Below, piece by piece: positions 1 to 9,313 of a stretch of 34,592 nucleotides of DNA (position 1 is the first letter of the stretch; the number at the start of each line of letters is the position of its first letter). A program made the translations under genes and the position numbers. Source of the DNA: Betaproteobacteria bacterium (GTDB lineage: Bacteria > Pseudomonadota > Gammaproteobacteria > Burkholderiales > SG8-41). Under the pieces are notes generated by a model. It ran no database searches and was not told the origin of the DNA. It worked only from the letters and a program-made list of their open reading frames with translations. The stretch is taken from the NCBI GenBank assembly GCA_016199545.1, contig JACQGN010000246.1:1-34592 (forward strand), written 5' to 3'.

Positions 1-1622
<1,622 letters not shown>

Positions 1623-1634
1623 GCCCCTATTCTA

Positions 1635-2018
1635 TCAACGCACGTTTTGCAGCAACAGCAGAAGGCCCGCCAGCACGCCGGCGTTGTTGAGGAACATCAC
1701 GCGGCTTACGTTGCGCCGTGCCGGGTCCTGCATGTTCCAGAAACGGTGAAAGATCGCAGTGGCCGCGATGGTGAAAACGATCAGGCACATGACCCCGATG
1801 TCCGCGCGCCAACCGCCGAGGATGAGGGCGCAGCCGGCGAACTGGAGCGTCATGCCGGCCCAATGCACGACGGCCGGAAACGGCGTGCCGGACGCGCCCA
1901 TGCGCTGGATGTGATCCGTGACCCGCGCCGGAACCAGGTTACACAGGCCCGCCACGACAAAATACGCCACGAACAGCAAGCGGCCCGCCAAATCAAGCCA
2001 TGAAGCATCCTGGATCAT
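1635..2018 (-). CDS. DoxX-family small membrane protein
   Basis: A 127-residue protein with four predicted hydrophobic segments and the DoxX-like pattern GRLLFVAYFVVAGLCNL near the N-terminus and FHRFWNMQDP in the middle. Members of this family are integral inner-membrane proteins related to the small subunit of thiosulfate:quinone oxidoreductase, but most bacterial copies have no proven role. The frame is open upstream to 2096, but ATG at 2018 is preferred: it has a GAGGAG ribosome site about 9 nt upstream and begins just before the first hydrophobic segment. It lies 12 bp ahead of the ABC exporter gene on the same strand, so the two may be co-transcribed. Function inferred only at family level. 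Confidence 0.8.
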   Translation of the reverse strand: MIQDASWLDLAGRLLFVAYFVVAGLCNLVPARVTDHIQRMGASGTPFPAVVHWAGMTLQFAGCALILGGWRADIGVMCLIVFTIAATAIFHRFWNMQDPARRNVSRVMFLNNAGVLAGLLLLLQNVR

Positions 2019-2455
2019 CCGTTCACTCTCCTCCGGGCCGACCTCGTGTCGTCGCGAGGAAACAGCGTCGACGTGGTGATGGGTAACAGTTGACACCCGA
2101 ACGTCATAATGCGCCAGCGCGCAGGCGTCGTGGACGTTCCACGCATGGGGTTCCGAAGCACGTCACCATTGTCGCTGTTTCCCGAATCAGGAAAACCCAT
2201 TCAATCAAGCACTTGCCTGAACACAACCGGTTCGTGTCGCCGGTCAGCGACCGCGCGGCCCCGTTTTCGCGCCGGAGCATTCTGTTACCCATTGTACCGT
2301 CAGCAATTCCTGCCGTTGGCATGCTTTTCGCTCTCTTATGATGACCGAATCCGAGGACGGTGTTCACGTCGCCGGACCAGGTTGTGCCAGGACGCAAACT
2401 GACTCGTCATCGTGGAAAGGCGTGTAACTTGATTAAACAACATGGAGATTCATTC
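2019..2455. other. intergenic region without a supported gene
   Basis: This 437-bp stretch separates the minus-strand DoxX gene from the plus-strand exported-protein gene and should hold two divergent promoters. Short open frames exist on both strands but have no recognisable product or good ribosome site. I see no clear promoter hexamers, repeat or RNA gene in it. Confidence 0.5.
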
Positions 2456-3079
2456 ATGCAAACCCGTCATCAAATAGCACTGCTGACTGCCGGCCTGCTG
2501 ATTGGAGCGCAGATCGGCATCGCCTCGATGGATACCCCGATCGCGGACTCCAGCGACCAAATGGAGCCAATCCCGAGCGAGGCACTAGCCTTGGAAGGCG
2601 GCATATCCGGAGAACCGGCGGAAGCACAAAGCGAGGCGGCCGCCACGCCGGATGAAAACGGCCAAACCCCAATCGCAGCGGACGAGCAGCCGATCATGCC
2701 TTTGGCCGCGCGACACACCGAACCGCAAAGCACGGCGTTCCCCGCCTCGGCGGATGACTTGCAGATGTTGCCGGCGATGGCCGAGTACCTCGACCGCACC
2801 GCGCACCTGCGCGTCACGGGCGCCAGCGGCAACGTGTTTCCGGCTTCCGCCGACGAACTGCCCATGCTTCCCGCATTGGTCGCGTTCCTGGATGGGCGCG
2901 AGGCTACGCGACTTGCTGCCCAAATGGGGCAGCCGGTAGCGGGCGACGCAACCGCTGCAGACGCAAGTCTGGACGAATCGTCGGAGACTGCGGTAACCAC
3001 GCCGACCGAGCAGGAACCCGCACGGGAGGTCAGCCTCCTCGATCGTATCCTGCCGCAGAGGCTCCGCAATCTGTTCTAA
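2456..3079 (+). CDS. acidic exported protein with a two-copy motif, function unknown
   Basis: A 207-residue protein I do not recognise. The N-terminus (MQTRHQIALLTAGLLIGAQI) looks like a signal peptide or a membrane anchor. The rest is acidic, alanine- and proline-rich and probably disordered. Two copies of a motif of the form FPASAD(D/E)LxMLPAxxxxLD occur about 40 residues apart (around residues 98 and 137), and the tail ends with a short basic helix-like segment (LLDRILPQRLRNLF). The start ATG at 2456 has a GGAGAT ribosome site 8 nt upstream; the longer frame from 2360 is less likely. It is a single gene, convergent with the ThDP enzyme gene. The repeat suggests a binding or docking element, but this is inference only. 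Confidence 0.65.
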   Translation: MQTRHQIALLTAGLLIGAQIGIASMDTPIADSSDQMEPIPSEALALEGGISGEPAEAQSEAAATPDENGQTPIAADEQPIMPLAARHTEPQSTAFPASADDLQMLPAMAEYLDRTAHLRVTGASGNVFPASADELPMLPALVAFLDGREATRLAAQMGQPVAGDATAADASLDESSETAVTTPTEQEPAREVSLLDRILPQRLRNLF

Positions 3080-3129
3080 CTAACGCTTCTCGCGCTGGAA
3101 CTGGGCGACGGCATGGAAGCCGTCCGCCG

Positions 3130-3173
3130 CGCACGCACAGGGCCCGAACCACCATCCGCGCCCTGTGCGTGCG
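3130..3173. terminator. perfect 14-bp inverted repeat between convergent genes
   Basis: CGCACGCACAGGGC (3130-3143) and its exact complement (3160-3173) flank a 16-nt loop in the 123-bp gap between two convergent genes. The position fits a bidirectional terminator, although no T-run follows on either strand, so factor-independent activity is uncertain. Confidence 0.45.
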
Positions 3174-3202
3174 TCGTTGGGAAGCGAGAATCGCGCACCA
3201 CA

Positions 3203-4960
3203 TCAAACGCGAGCGTCGTATCCCGCTAGTACCTGCGCGTCGATGACGCAGGGCTGCCCTTCCTGCACCACCCTGATTCCTTTCTCGATCGCTGGCAGCA
3301 AGGCGGCAGGCTCGGTCACCGGTCCAATACCTTGCGCGCCTTGTGAGCGCGCCATCCCGGCGAAATCGACGTCGGGATCGCCGATACGCTGGCCGATCCA
3401 GCGGTTCTCCTCGGGACGGCCGCGCTGGAGTGCGATGCGCCCCTGGTGGCGCTCGTCGTTGTAGAACGAACGGTTGTTGCAGACGATCATCAGGCACGGA
3501 ATCTGGTAACGTGCGGCAGTCCACACCGCCGTGTTGCCCATCAGGAAATCGCCGTCGCCAACGAGCCCGATGGGAATCCGGCCGCTGCCTTTCAGCGCGA
3601 GCGCCGCCCCTACCGTATTGCCTGGCCCTGATCCGACCCCGGCGCCCCCGTCGTGCCCGATGTAGTCGAGCGGATGCCGGAAGTGGGTGTAGGCGCCGTT
3701 CCACCCGAGCGGAAAGCGCGTATAGCACACGTCGATGCCGCGCGTCGCGGTCTCCAACGCGGCGGCGAGACTGCGCAACGAAACCGCGTCCGGCGCCGGC
3801 GGCAGCGGCTTGCCGGCGAGCACGGTCGCGCTCGCCAGCCGCAGCGCGGTTGCCTCGAGCAGCAGCGGCACTGCGGCATCGGTCTCGCACATGAGATAAA
3901 GATCGATCGGCGGCAGGCCCTGGTAGTCCGCGCTCCAGCCGCGATGACTGTGCGCATCGCACGAGACCTGGATCACCGTGGCTGCAATCGGTTTCTCACC
4001 GTAGGCCTGCTTCAAAGTGCCGGCAAGATCGAGCCAGTCGAGCGAGAGGATGACATCGGCTGAAGCGACCAGCTCGCGCGCCTCCGGCGTGAGATACGCC
4101 CCCGGCGGCGCCGCATGCAGCCGATGGTCGGTCGGAAATGCGGCGGCGAGCTTGATGTTGGTCAGCACTGGCGCATTCAGCTTCTCGGCGAGCGCGATGC
4201 GTGCGTTCCATGCGTCGACGCTGCGAGAACAGCGCCCGGCGAATATCACCGGACTCTTCGCGCCCGAGAGCAGTTTCGCGGCCGCGGCGACGAGTTCCAC
4301 TGCAGGGCGCGCGGGCGGCGGCACCCGATACCGCGATACGTCAGGGAGCGGTGGCATCGGGCCGATCTTCGCTTCCTGCATGCTGACATCGAGGTTGAGA
4401 TACACGGGACCCCGCGGCGCGGTCTGCGCGATCTGGCTCGCGCGCAGCACAGCCTCCATCGCCGCCACCGGCGAACCCGGCTGGTTGTCCCACTTGGTAA
4501 AGTTGCGAATGAGTCCCCCCTGGTCGGAACTCGTGTGTATCCAGTCGATCCATGGGCGGCGCTTGGTCGCATCCCACGGCCCGGTTGCCCCGAAGATCAT
4601 CAGTGGGGCGCGGTCGCACCATGCGTTGTAGACCGCCATCGTTGCGCGCATGAGCCCGATGTTCGCGTGCAGCGCCGCCGCCATCATGCGATCCGATGCC
4701 TTCGCGTAGCCGTGCGCGATCGCGACCGCCGTCTCCTCGTGCACCGTGAGCACCATCTGCGGGTTGCGATTGCCGAGATAGTTGACGATGCTGTCGTGCA
4801 GTCCGCGGTAACTCGAGCCTGGCACCAGCGCAATATAGGGGATATCGAGCGCGCGCAGCACCGCGGCGATCGGATCGCTGCCCCAGAATTCGGTGCCCGG
4901 CGGGGCCGGCACCGGCGTATCGTGGACGATTGACGCCTCCGTCGCTTCCCTTGAACTCAT
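3203..4960 (-). CDS. ThDP-dependent enzyme (acetolactate synthase/benzoylformate decarboxylase type)
   Basis: A 585-residue three-domain thiamine-diphosphate enzyme. The N-terminal pyrimidine-binding domain carries VHEETAVAIAHGYA near residues 73-86, with the Glu that activates the cofactor ylide. A central domain covers about 205-350. The C-terminal pyrophosphate-binding domain has the GDG...NN metal-binding motif at 468-496 (GDGDFLMGN ... CNN). The family includes acetolactate synthase, oxalyl-CoA decarboxylase, benzoylformate decarboxylase and related lyases, usually cytosolic homotetramers. The substrate cannot be assigned. The start ATG at 4960 is preceded by a GAGAGAT-type ribosome site. 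It is a single minus-strand gene, divergent from the pcp gene. Confidence 0.9.
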   Translation of the reverse strand: MSSREATEASIVHDTPVPAPPGTEFWGSDPIAAVLRALDIPYIALVPGSSYRGLHDSIVNYLGNRNPQMVLTVHEETAVAIAHGYAKASDRMMAAALHANIGLMRATMAVYNAWCDRAPLMIFGATGPWDATKRRPWIDWIHTSSDQGGLIRNFTKWDNQPGSPVAAMEAVLRASQIAQTAPRGPVYLNLDVSMQEAKIGPMPPLPDVSRYRVPPPARPAVELVAAAAKLLSGAKSPVIFAGRCSRSVDAWNARIALAEKLNAPVLTNIKLAAAFPTDHRLHAAPPGAYLTPEARELVASADVILSLDWLDLAGTLKQAYGEKPIAATVIQVSCDAHSHRGWSADYQGLPPIDLYLMCETDAAVPLLLEATALRLASATVLAGKPLPPAPDAVSLRSLAAALETATRGIDVCYTRFPLGWNGAYTHFRHPLDYIGHDGGAGVGSGPGNTVGAALALKGSGRIPIGLVGDGDFLMGNTAVWTAARYQIPCLMIVCNNRSFYNDERHQGRIALQRGRPEENRWIGQRIGDPDVDFAGMARSQGAQGIGPVTEPAALLPAIEKGIRVVQEGQPCVIDAQVLAGYDARV

Positions 4961-5094
4961 CGCATCTCTCCGTGATCTGGACGCGCCATGGCGCCCTGAA
5001 ATCGAGGGGCAATCTTACCCCGAAGTGCCTTCGGACTGTCAGCCACGCGCCGTCACGACCCCGCTTGTCCCGGGCACGGGTATTTGCAATACTC

Positions 5095-5130
5095 AGCAGG
5101 CCGTCGGATATGATGCTCCGACTGCCTGCT
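5095..5130. promoter_or_regulatory. 14-bp inverted repeat upstream of the ThDP-enzyme gene
   Basis: Arms 5095-5108 (AGCAGGCCGTCGGA) and 5117-5130 match in 13 of 14 positions around an 8-nt spacer. It lies about 135 bp upstream of the minus-strand start codon, a plausible place for an operator or a leader hairpin. Role inferred from position only. Confidence 0.35.
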
Positions 5131-5273
5131 AACCGAAGGACCACCGAATAACAGAATCCTGGTCGTACGAGAGCGCCGGGATTGAGAGTTCAGATCAAGT
5201 GAGATGGATGTGTCTGAGATGAGAGTCATTCGTCCGATCTTGACTCATATTCTTGCCAGGCGGTCTTGCATAA

Positions 5274-5305
5274 GGAATCTGCCGGGAACCTGCCCGGCAG
5301 ATTCC
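5274..5305. promoter_or_regulatory. perfect 13-bp hairpin just upstream of pcp
   Basis: GGAATCTGCCGGG (5274-5286) and its exact complement (5293-5305) enclose a 6-nt loop. The hairpin ends 11 bp before the preferred GTG start of pcp. It could be an operator, a leader structure, or a terminator for transcription entering from upstream; no T-run follows. It also argues against the longer pcp frame that starts at 5266. Confidence 0.45.
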
Positions 5306-5316
5306 TAGAGCCACGC

Positions 5317-5931
5317 GTGCGCGCGCTGGTGACAGGATTTGAGCCGTTCGGCGGCGAGAACACCAACGCTTCACGCGAAGCCGTTCTCCGTTTGCCGCCG
5401 CGAGTCGACGGCATCGAGATCGCCACTGCGATTCTGCCGACGTCCTACGCGCGTTCGATTGCGGAACTCGACGCGGCGATCGCCCACGCCCGGCCGCATA
5501 TCGTGCTGTGCGTGGGACAGGCGGGTGACAGGACTGCGTTGAACGTCGAACGCGTGGCGATCAACGTGCAGGATACGACCCTTGCCGACAACGACGGCGC
5601 CCGACCGGTCGACAGGCCAATCGTGGCAGGCGGACCGCCGGCCTGCTTTGCGACCCTGCCGATCAAGAAAGCGGTGGCTGCGTTGCAGGCGGCCGGACTC
5701 GCGGCGCAGCTATCCAACAGCGCGGGCACGTTCGTGTGCAACCACGTGTTCTACGGTCTGATGCGACTCGCGGCTCGCAAGAAGCATCGTTTCAAGGCGG
5801 GATTCCTGCACGTCCCTCAGCTCTCCGTGGTGACGCGCGCAAGCGGCAATCCTGCGATGGCACTCGCAGACATCGTGCGCGGCATCGAAGTGATCCTGCG
5901 GGTCAGCGCCGTCGAAGCGGGCGGGAATTGA
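5317..5931 (+). CDS. pcp: pyroglutamyl peptidase I (peptidase family C15)
   Basis: Cytosolic cysteine peptidase that removes N-terminal pyroglutamate from peptides. The protein of 204 residues (family usual ~200-215) shows all hallmark segments: VTGFEPFGG at 5-13, the catalytic Glu in LNVERVAIN (E78), the nucleophile Cys in GTFVCNHVFYGL (C141) and the catalytic His in GFLHVPQ (H165). I chose the GTG at 5317 because the family starts a few residues before the VTGFEPFGG segment and because the upstream in-frame extension (TTG at 5266) lies across a perfect hairpin. It precedes the first selenoprotein gene on the same strand with a repeat-containing gap of 226 bp, so co-transcription is uncertain. 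Confidence 0.92.
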   Translation: MRALVTGFEPFGGENTNASREAVLRLPPRVDGIEIATAILPTSYARSIAELDAAIAHARPHIVLCVGQAGDRTALNVERVAINVQDTTLADNDGARPVDRPIVAGGPPACFATLPIKKAVAALQAAGLAAQLSNSAGTFVCNHVFYGLMRLAARKKHRFKAGFLHVPQLSVVTRASGNPAMALADIVRGIEVILRVSAVEAGGN

Positions 5932-6011
5932 GCGCTCCGTTGCGCGCGTGCTAGCATGCCCGTACCATCCAGTGCCGAGGCTGCGGTGAGGGAACCTCTG
6001 AAAAACGTCTT

Positions 6012-6073
6012 CCCGGCGGAGGCCGGGATCCAGGAAAACATTGATTTCACTGGACTCCGGTTTTCACCGGAGT
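6012..6073. repeat. double-hairpin dispersed-repeat type element
   Basis: Two adjacent inverted repeats: CCCGGC/GCCGGG (6012-6027, 4-nt loop) and ACTCCGGT/ACCGGAGT (6054-6073, 4-nt loop). The wording (ccgggatccagg ... tggactccgg) is like the intergenic repeats that recur in many proteobacterial genomes; only one copy is seen here. It lies between pcp and selenoprotein 1 and may act as a transcript end. Confidence 0.5.
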
Positions 6074-6157
6074 GACGAATTTGGAGTTGTTCAGAGCTTT
6101 CTTAGATGCGTGGCGTTGGACATGAACGTTCAGGCAGTTTCGATCGGGAGGCAGGCG

Positions 6158-6703
6158 ATGAAGATAGACGATCTCAGACAGCCGACAGTCGTGGTATACG
6201 AACCCGTCGCCGAGGACAATGCGGCCCAGGATGCGCTCGCGCGGCGATTGCCGGGTCTTGATGGCAAGGTGATCGGGCTCCTCGACAACACCAAGGACCT
6301 GGTCGACACGCTGCTCCATGAGGTGAGGGAGCTTCTGCAGAAGGATTTTCCCGAGGCCGAGTTCCGCTACTTTCGCAAGGAGTCAGTAAGCGGAGCGCCC
6401 CCGGACCTCATGGAACGGGTGGCGGCCTGCGACGCGGTCGTCACCGCAGTCGGCGACTGAGGGTCATGCTCGTCGTGGAGTGTCCGCGACAGCATGAGTC
6501 TCGAAAGGCGGGGCATACCGACCGCCACCTTCGTCACGCACGCGTTTCACGACTACGCGCGCGGGCTGTGCCGCATGCAGGGCATGGCAGCTTTGCCAAT
6601 CGTGGTGATTCCGCATCCGATCGCATCGCGTCCGGTCGATGAATTGCGCGAGAAGGTGAGAAAGGTTTACGCGCAAGTGCGTGAAGCGCTCACGCGTTCA
6701 TAG
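6158..6703 (+). CDS. UGSC-family selenoprotein 1 (in-frame TGA at 6458 read as Sec101)
   Basis: Read through the TGA at 6458-6460 this gives a 181-residue protein with Sec at 101 in VGD-U-GSCSSWS. Without readthrough the product would stop at residue 100. The part after the TGA is clearly the same family as the other copies here: LERRGIPTATFV at ~115 and VVIPHPIA at ~147. The N-terminal half has VIGLLDNTKDLVDTLL (38-53), matching IGLIENTKKNSEEVL and IGLLDNHKHNTDKIL in copies 2 and 3. Start ATG 6158 has GGGAGG 5-6 nt upstream; the frame is open further upstream but without a site. A SECIS-like hairpin follows the TGA. The partner gene starts 132 bp downstream. The family is known to me as UGSC (seleno)protein; its reaction is not established. 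A Sec/Cys redox role is inferred from the motif. Confidence 0.9.
6465..6496 (+). promoter_or_regulatory. bacterial SECIS-like hairpin of selenoprotein 1
   Basis: The upper stem is GTCGTGGA (6472-6479) with TCCGCGAC (6483-6490), one G-T wobble and triloop GTG. The lower stem CATGCT (6465-6470) pairs perfectly with AGCATG (6491-6496), with C6471 bulged. The apical loop begins 19 nt after the TGA, inside the spacing known for SelB-bound elements. Confidence 0.8.
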
Positions 6704-6835
6704 ACGTCACGTGCCGATTCGCGTACCCGCAACCGCCTTCATCCCCATTCCGACCCTCGCCGGGGAAAACGGGCCGGAACACAGAAGGCGCCAATCGCGG
6801 CCGGCTACGTCCGGCGCGCGCCACCGGGAATACCA

Positions 6836-7951
6836 ATGAACGACATCGTGCCCCTCGCCTCCCGCCCCTTCGAGGTCGACAACAGCTTCGAGAAGATCTT
6901 CGAGTTCTTTGACCAGTGTTACGAGAAGGGCTGGACGGACGGGCTTCCGGTTCTTCCCCCGACGGCGAATGCGGTGGCGTCGATGCTGCGATACACGGAC
7001 CGCAGGCCGAACGAGGTGATCGGGGTCATCCCGCCGCGCAACGGCGCCGCCACTGTCGAAAAAATCGCGATCAACGCAGTCATGGCGGGCTGCCGGCCCG
7101 AGTACCTGCCGGTGCTCATTGCGGCGGTCGAGGCCATGGTGCAGCCCGATTACAACCTCTACGGCCGCCAGACCACCACGCATCCCGGTGCGCACCTGCT
7201 GATCGTCCACGGTCCTATCCGCAAGGAACTCGACGTCAACTGCCGGCAGAATGTGCTGGGCCACGGCTGGCGCGCGAATGCAACGATGGGACGGGCGCTG
7301 CGCCTAATCACGATCAACGTCGGCGGGAACAAGCCGGGCGTCACCGATATGGCGACTCACGGCCACCCGGGCAAGTTTTCATACTGCATGGGCGAGGACG
7401 AAGAAGGCAGCCCCTGGAGCCCGTTCCACGTTGACCGCGGTCTCACTGCGGACACCAGCGCGGTAACCGTGATCTGCGCCGAGGCCCCGCACAACATCAA
7501 TGACCAGGTAAGCAAGACGCCGCAGATGTTGTTGGGATCCGCCGCGTCCGCCATGTCCCATCTCGGCGCGAATGGCCCCTACCGCAGCAGCCTGCGCAGC
7601 GAGCAGATGCTCGTCATGACCTCGGAAATCGCGCAGTGGCTCGCTGAACAGGGGTGGTCAAAGCAGGACGTGAAGATGTTTCTGTTCGAGAAGGCGCGCC
7701 AGCCGGTGCGTAACCTGCGCGACCGCGGCGGCTGGGCAATGTGCCCGCTGCCGAAATCCGTCGATCCCGACGACGATGATTGCATGGTGCCTATCGTCGA
7801 CCGCGCCGAAAACATGCTCGTCGTCGTCGCCGGCGGCCACCAGCGGCACATGAACGCGATCCTCACCTCGAGCTACAACCTGAGCGTCACCCGTCCGATC
7901 ACCCGCAAGGATGGCACGCCGGTACACTCGACGCAGGATTTTCTGAAGTAG
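6836..7951 (+). CDS. UGSC-partner family protein 1, function unknown
   Basis: A 371-residue soluble protein without signal peptide or membrane segments. I cannot name its function. Three further copies occur in this window, one fused to a UGSC domain. Shared blocks: YEKGWTDGLPVLPPT (~30-45), PPRN ... VMAGCRPEYLPV (~65-97), HGPIRKELDVNC (~125-136), GWRANATMGRALRL (~143-157), and CMGEDEEGSPWSPFHVDRG (~183-201). Conserved Cys residues in the second, third and last blocks could be redox or metal ligands. The ATG at 6836 has GGGAA 5-9 nt upstream. It follows selenoprotein 1 by 132 bp and precedes the CMD gene by 34 bp, which suggests one transcript. Partnership with the UGSC protein is inferred from repeated adjacency and the fusion. 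Confidence 0.85.
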   Translation: MNDIVPLASRPFEVDNSFEKIFEFFDQCYEKGWTDGLPVLPPTANAVASMLRYTDRRPNEVIGVIPPRNGAATVEKIAINAVMAGCRPEYLPVLIAAVEAMVQPDYNLYGRQTTTHPGAHLLIVHGPIRKELDVNCRQNVLGHGWRANATMGRALRLITINVGGNKPGVTDMATHGHPGKFSYCMGEDEEGSPWSPFHVDRGLTADTSAVTVICAEAPHNINDQVSKTPQMLLGSAASAMSHLGANGPYRSSLRSEQMLVMTSEIAQWLAEQGWSKQDVKMFLFEKARQPVRNLRDRGGWAMCPLPKSVDPDDDDCMVPIVDRAENMLVVVAGGHQRHMNAILTSSYNLSVTRPITRKDGTPVHSTQDFLK

Positions 7952-7985
7952 CCGGGTGCGGGCGTCATGCATCGCCGGAGGCATC

Positions 7986-8399
7986 ATGGATGAAAAGGAA
8001 CTGAGCGATCTCACCCGCAGGACCGCCGAGCGCCTGTTTGGTGCTCCTGAAAAAGGCCTGGGCGCTTACACGCTGTGGCGCAGCTTCGACACGGAACTCG
8101 CACGTCAGTTTTCGCTGTTTTTTACCGGCCGCCTGTACGCCCGCGAGGTCATCACTCAGAAAGAGCGCGAACTGTGCGCCGTCGCCGCACTCACGGTGCG
8201 CAACTTCTGGGACGAACTCCACATCCATTGCCACGCCGCGCGCAACGTCGGCGCCACGCGCGAAGAAATCGCCGAGGTCATCTTCCAGATGGCCACCTAC
8301 GGCGGCGCCCCCTGCACCGTCGAAGGGCTGAAGACCCTCAGGAAAGTGCTCGAGGATCGCGGCGAGTGGCATGACCCGGCCGGAAACACGTCGACCTAG
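7986..8399 (+). CDS. carboxymuconolactone decarboxylase (CMD)-family protein
   Basis: A 137-residue all-helical CMD-family protein. The core block runs ERELCAVAALTVRNFWDELHIHCHAARN (in pieces, ~60-90) followed by GATREEIAEVIFQMATYGG, which is the typical gamma-carboxymuconolactone decarboxylase arrangement (family 120-140 aa). The AhpD-type CxxC pair is not present; only one Cys lies in that segment. True family members decarboxylate a lactone in protocatechuate breakdown, but many act in other pathways. The ATG at 7986 has GGAGG about 5 nt upstream; the earlier in-frame GTG at 7956 has none. It overlaps the stop of the convergent SDR gene by 4 bp. Specific substrate unknown. Confidence 0.85.
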   Translation: MDEKELSDLTRRTAERLFGAPEKGLGAYTLWRSFDTELARQFSLFFTGRLYAREVITQKERELCAVAALTVRNFWDELHIHCHAARNVGATREEIAEVIFQMATYGGAPCTVEGLKTLRKVLEDRGEWHDPAGNTST

Positions 8400-9169
8400 A
8401 ATTTTGAGTACCCGCCGTCGATCAGCAGCGCGTCGCCGGTGTGATAAGCGCTCGCATCACTCGCGAGGTACACGGCGATGCCGCCAAGATCCGCGGGTGT
8501 GCCCCACCGCCTCAGCGGCACGCGCGGGAGTACCTTCTCGACGAAGCGCTTGCTGCGCAGCATCGTTTCTGTCATGGTGGTATCGATCCAGCCCGGCAGG
8601 ATCGCATTGGCCCGGATTCCGTGGCGCGCAAGTTCTACGGCCAAACTGCGCACGATCGAGATCAGGCCGCCCTTGGCCGCAGCATAGTGCTCGCCGCGCG
8701 GCTGGCCGGAGTTTGCGGCGATGCTCGACATGACGACCAGCGAACCGCCTCTCCCGCCTTCCATCATGCGTCGAGCAGCGGCGCGCAGAGTGAAGAACGC
8801 GCCGTCAAGGTCGATGCGCATCACGCGCCGCCATTCATCGGCTGTCATGTCCACGAACGATGTCACGCCAGCCCCCAATACGCCTGCGTTCGCGAAACAC
8901 GCATCGATGCGACCCAATCCGGCCATCGCCTCCGAGAACGCGCGCTCAACGGCGGTCTCATCGCCGACATCGCAGCGCACCGCCAGCGCCGTCGCCCCGT
9001 ACGCGCGCAGTTTTTCGACCGCCGACGAGTTCCGGCCTTCGTTCGTGCCGCAGATGCATACTGCCGCGCCTGCCTGGGCGAGGGCTTCGGCCATGCCGAA
9101 ACCGATCCCCGCGTTCCCGCCGGTGACGAGGGCAACCTTGCCGGTCAGATCGAATGCGTGGTAGGCCAT
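8396..9169 (-). CDS. short-chain dehydrogenase/reductase (SDR, classical type)
   Basis: A 257-residue NAD(P)-dependent oxidoreductase with all classical SDR marks: cofactor motif TGGNAGIG (16-23), NAG at 94-96, catalytic Ser148/149 in VVMSSIAA, and Tyr162-x3-Lys166 in HYAAAKGG. The C-terminus LLIDGGYSKF is typical. An acidic/neutral residue pattern after the second strand (CICGTNEGRN) does not clearly fix NAD versus NADP. The ATG at 9169 has AAGGAGA 4-5 nt upstream; the frame is open upstream to 9748, but that part is a shadow of the divergent selenoprotein gene. It is convergent with the CMD gene, with stops overlapping by 4 bp, and divergent from selenoprotein 2. Substrate unknown. Confidence 0.92.
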   Translation of the reverse strand: MAYHAFDLTGKVALVTGGNAGIGFGMAEALAQAGAAVCICGTNEGRNSSAVEKLRAYGATALAVRCDVGDETAVERAFSEAMAGLGRIDACFANAGVLGAGVTSFVDMTADEWRRVMRIDLDGAFFTLRAAARRMMEGGRGGSLVVMSSIAANSGQPRGEHYAAAKGGLISIVRSLAVELARHGIRANAILPGWIDTTMTETMLRSKRFVEKVLPRVPLRRWGTPADLGGIAVYLASDASAYHTGDALLIDGGYSKF

Positions 9170-9313
9170 GCGTCTCCTTCCGTTTTCCACGAGTGGCTCT
9201 GATTCACAGCCGCGCATCGCGCGCGACCACAAACTCGCCGCAAAGATGCAGTATAGTAGCGTGTGACATCGCCCACCGGCCCTCGTACTGGCCCTTTGCA
9301 TGGGGGTTTTCGT

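Larger units (their letters stand above)
4961..5316. other. divergent intergenic region with two inverted repeats
   Basis: The 356-bp gap between the ThDP-enzyme gene and pcp has no supported gene. It holds two inverted repeats, annotated separately at 5095-5130 and 5274-5305. Promoter hexamers cannot be assigned with confidence. Confidence 0.5.

Noticed and set aside
4115-4933. 272-codon plus-strand frame antisense to the ThDP enzyme
   Set aside because: The minus strand carries intact ThDP motifs over the full length; the plus frame is Arg/His-rich shadow.
6494-6703. Separate 69-codon gene after the stop of selenoprotein 1
   Set aside because: Its sequence is the conserved C-terminal half of UGSC proteins and is in frame with the TGA at 6458.
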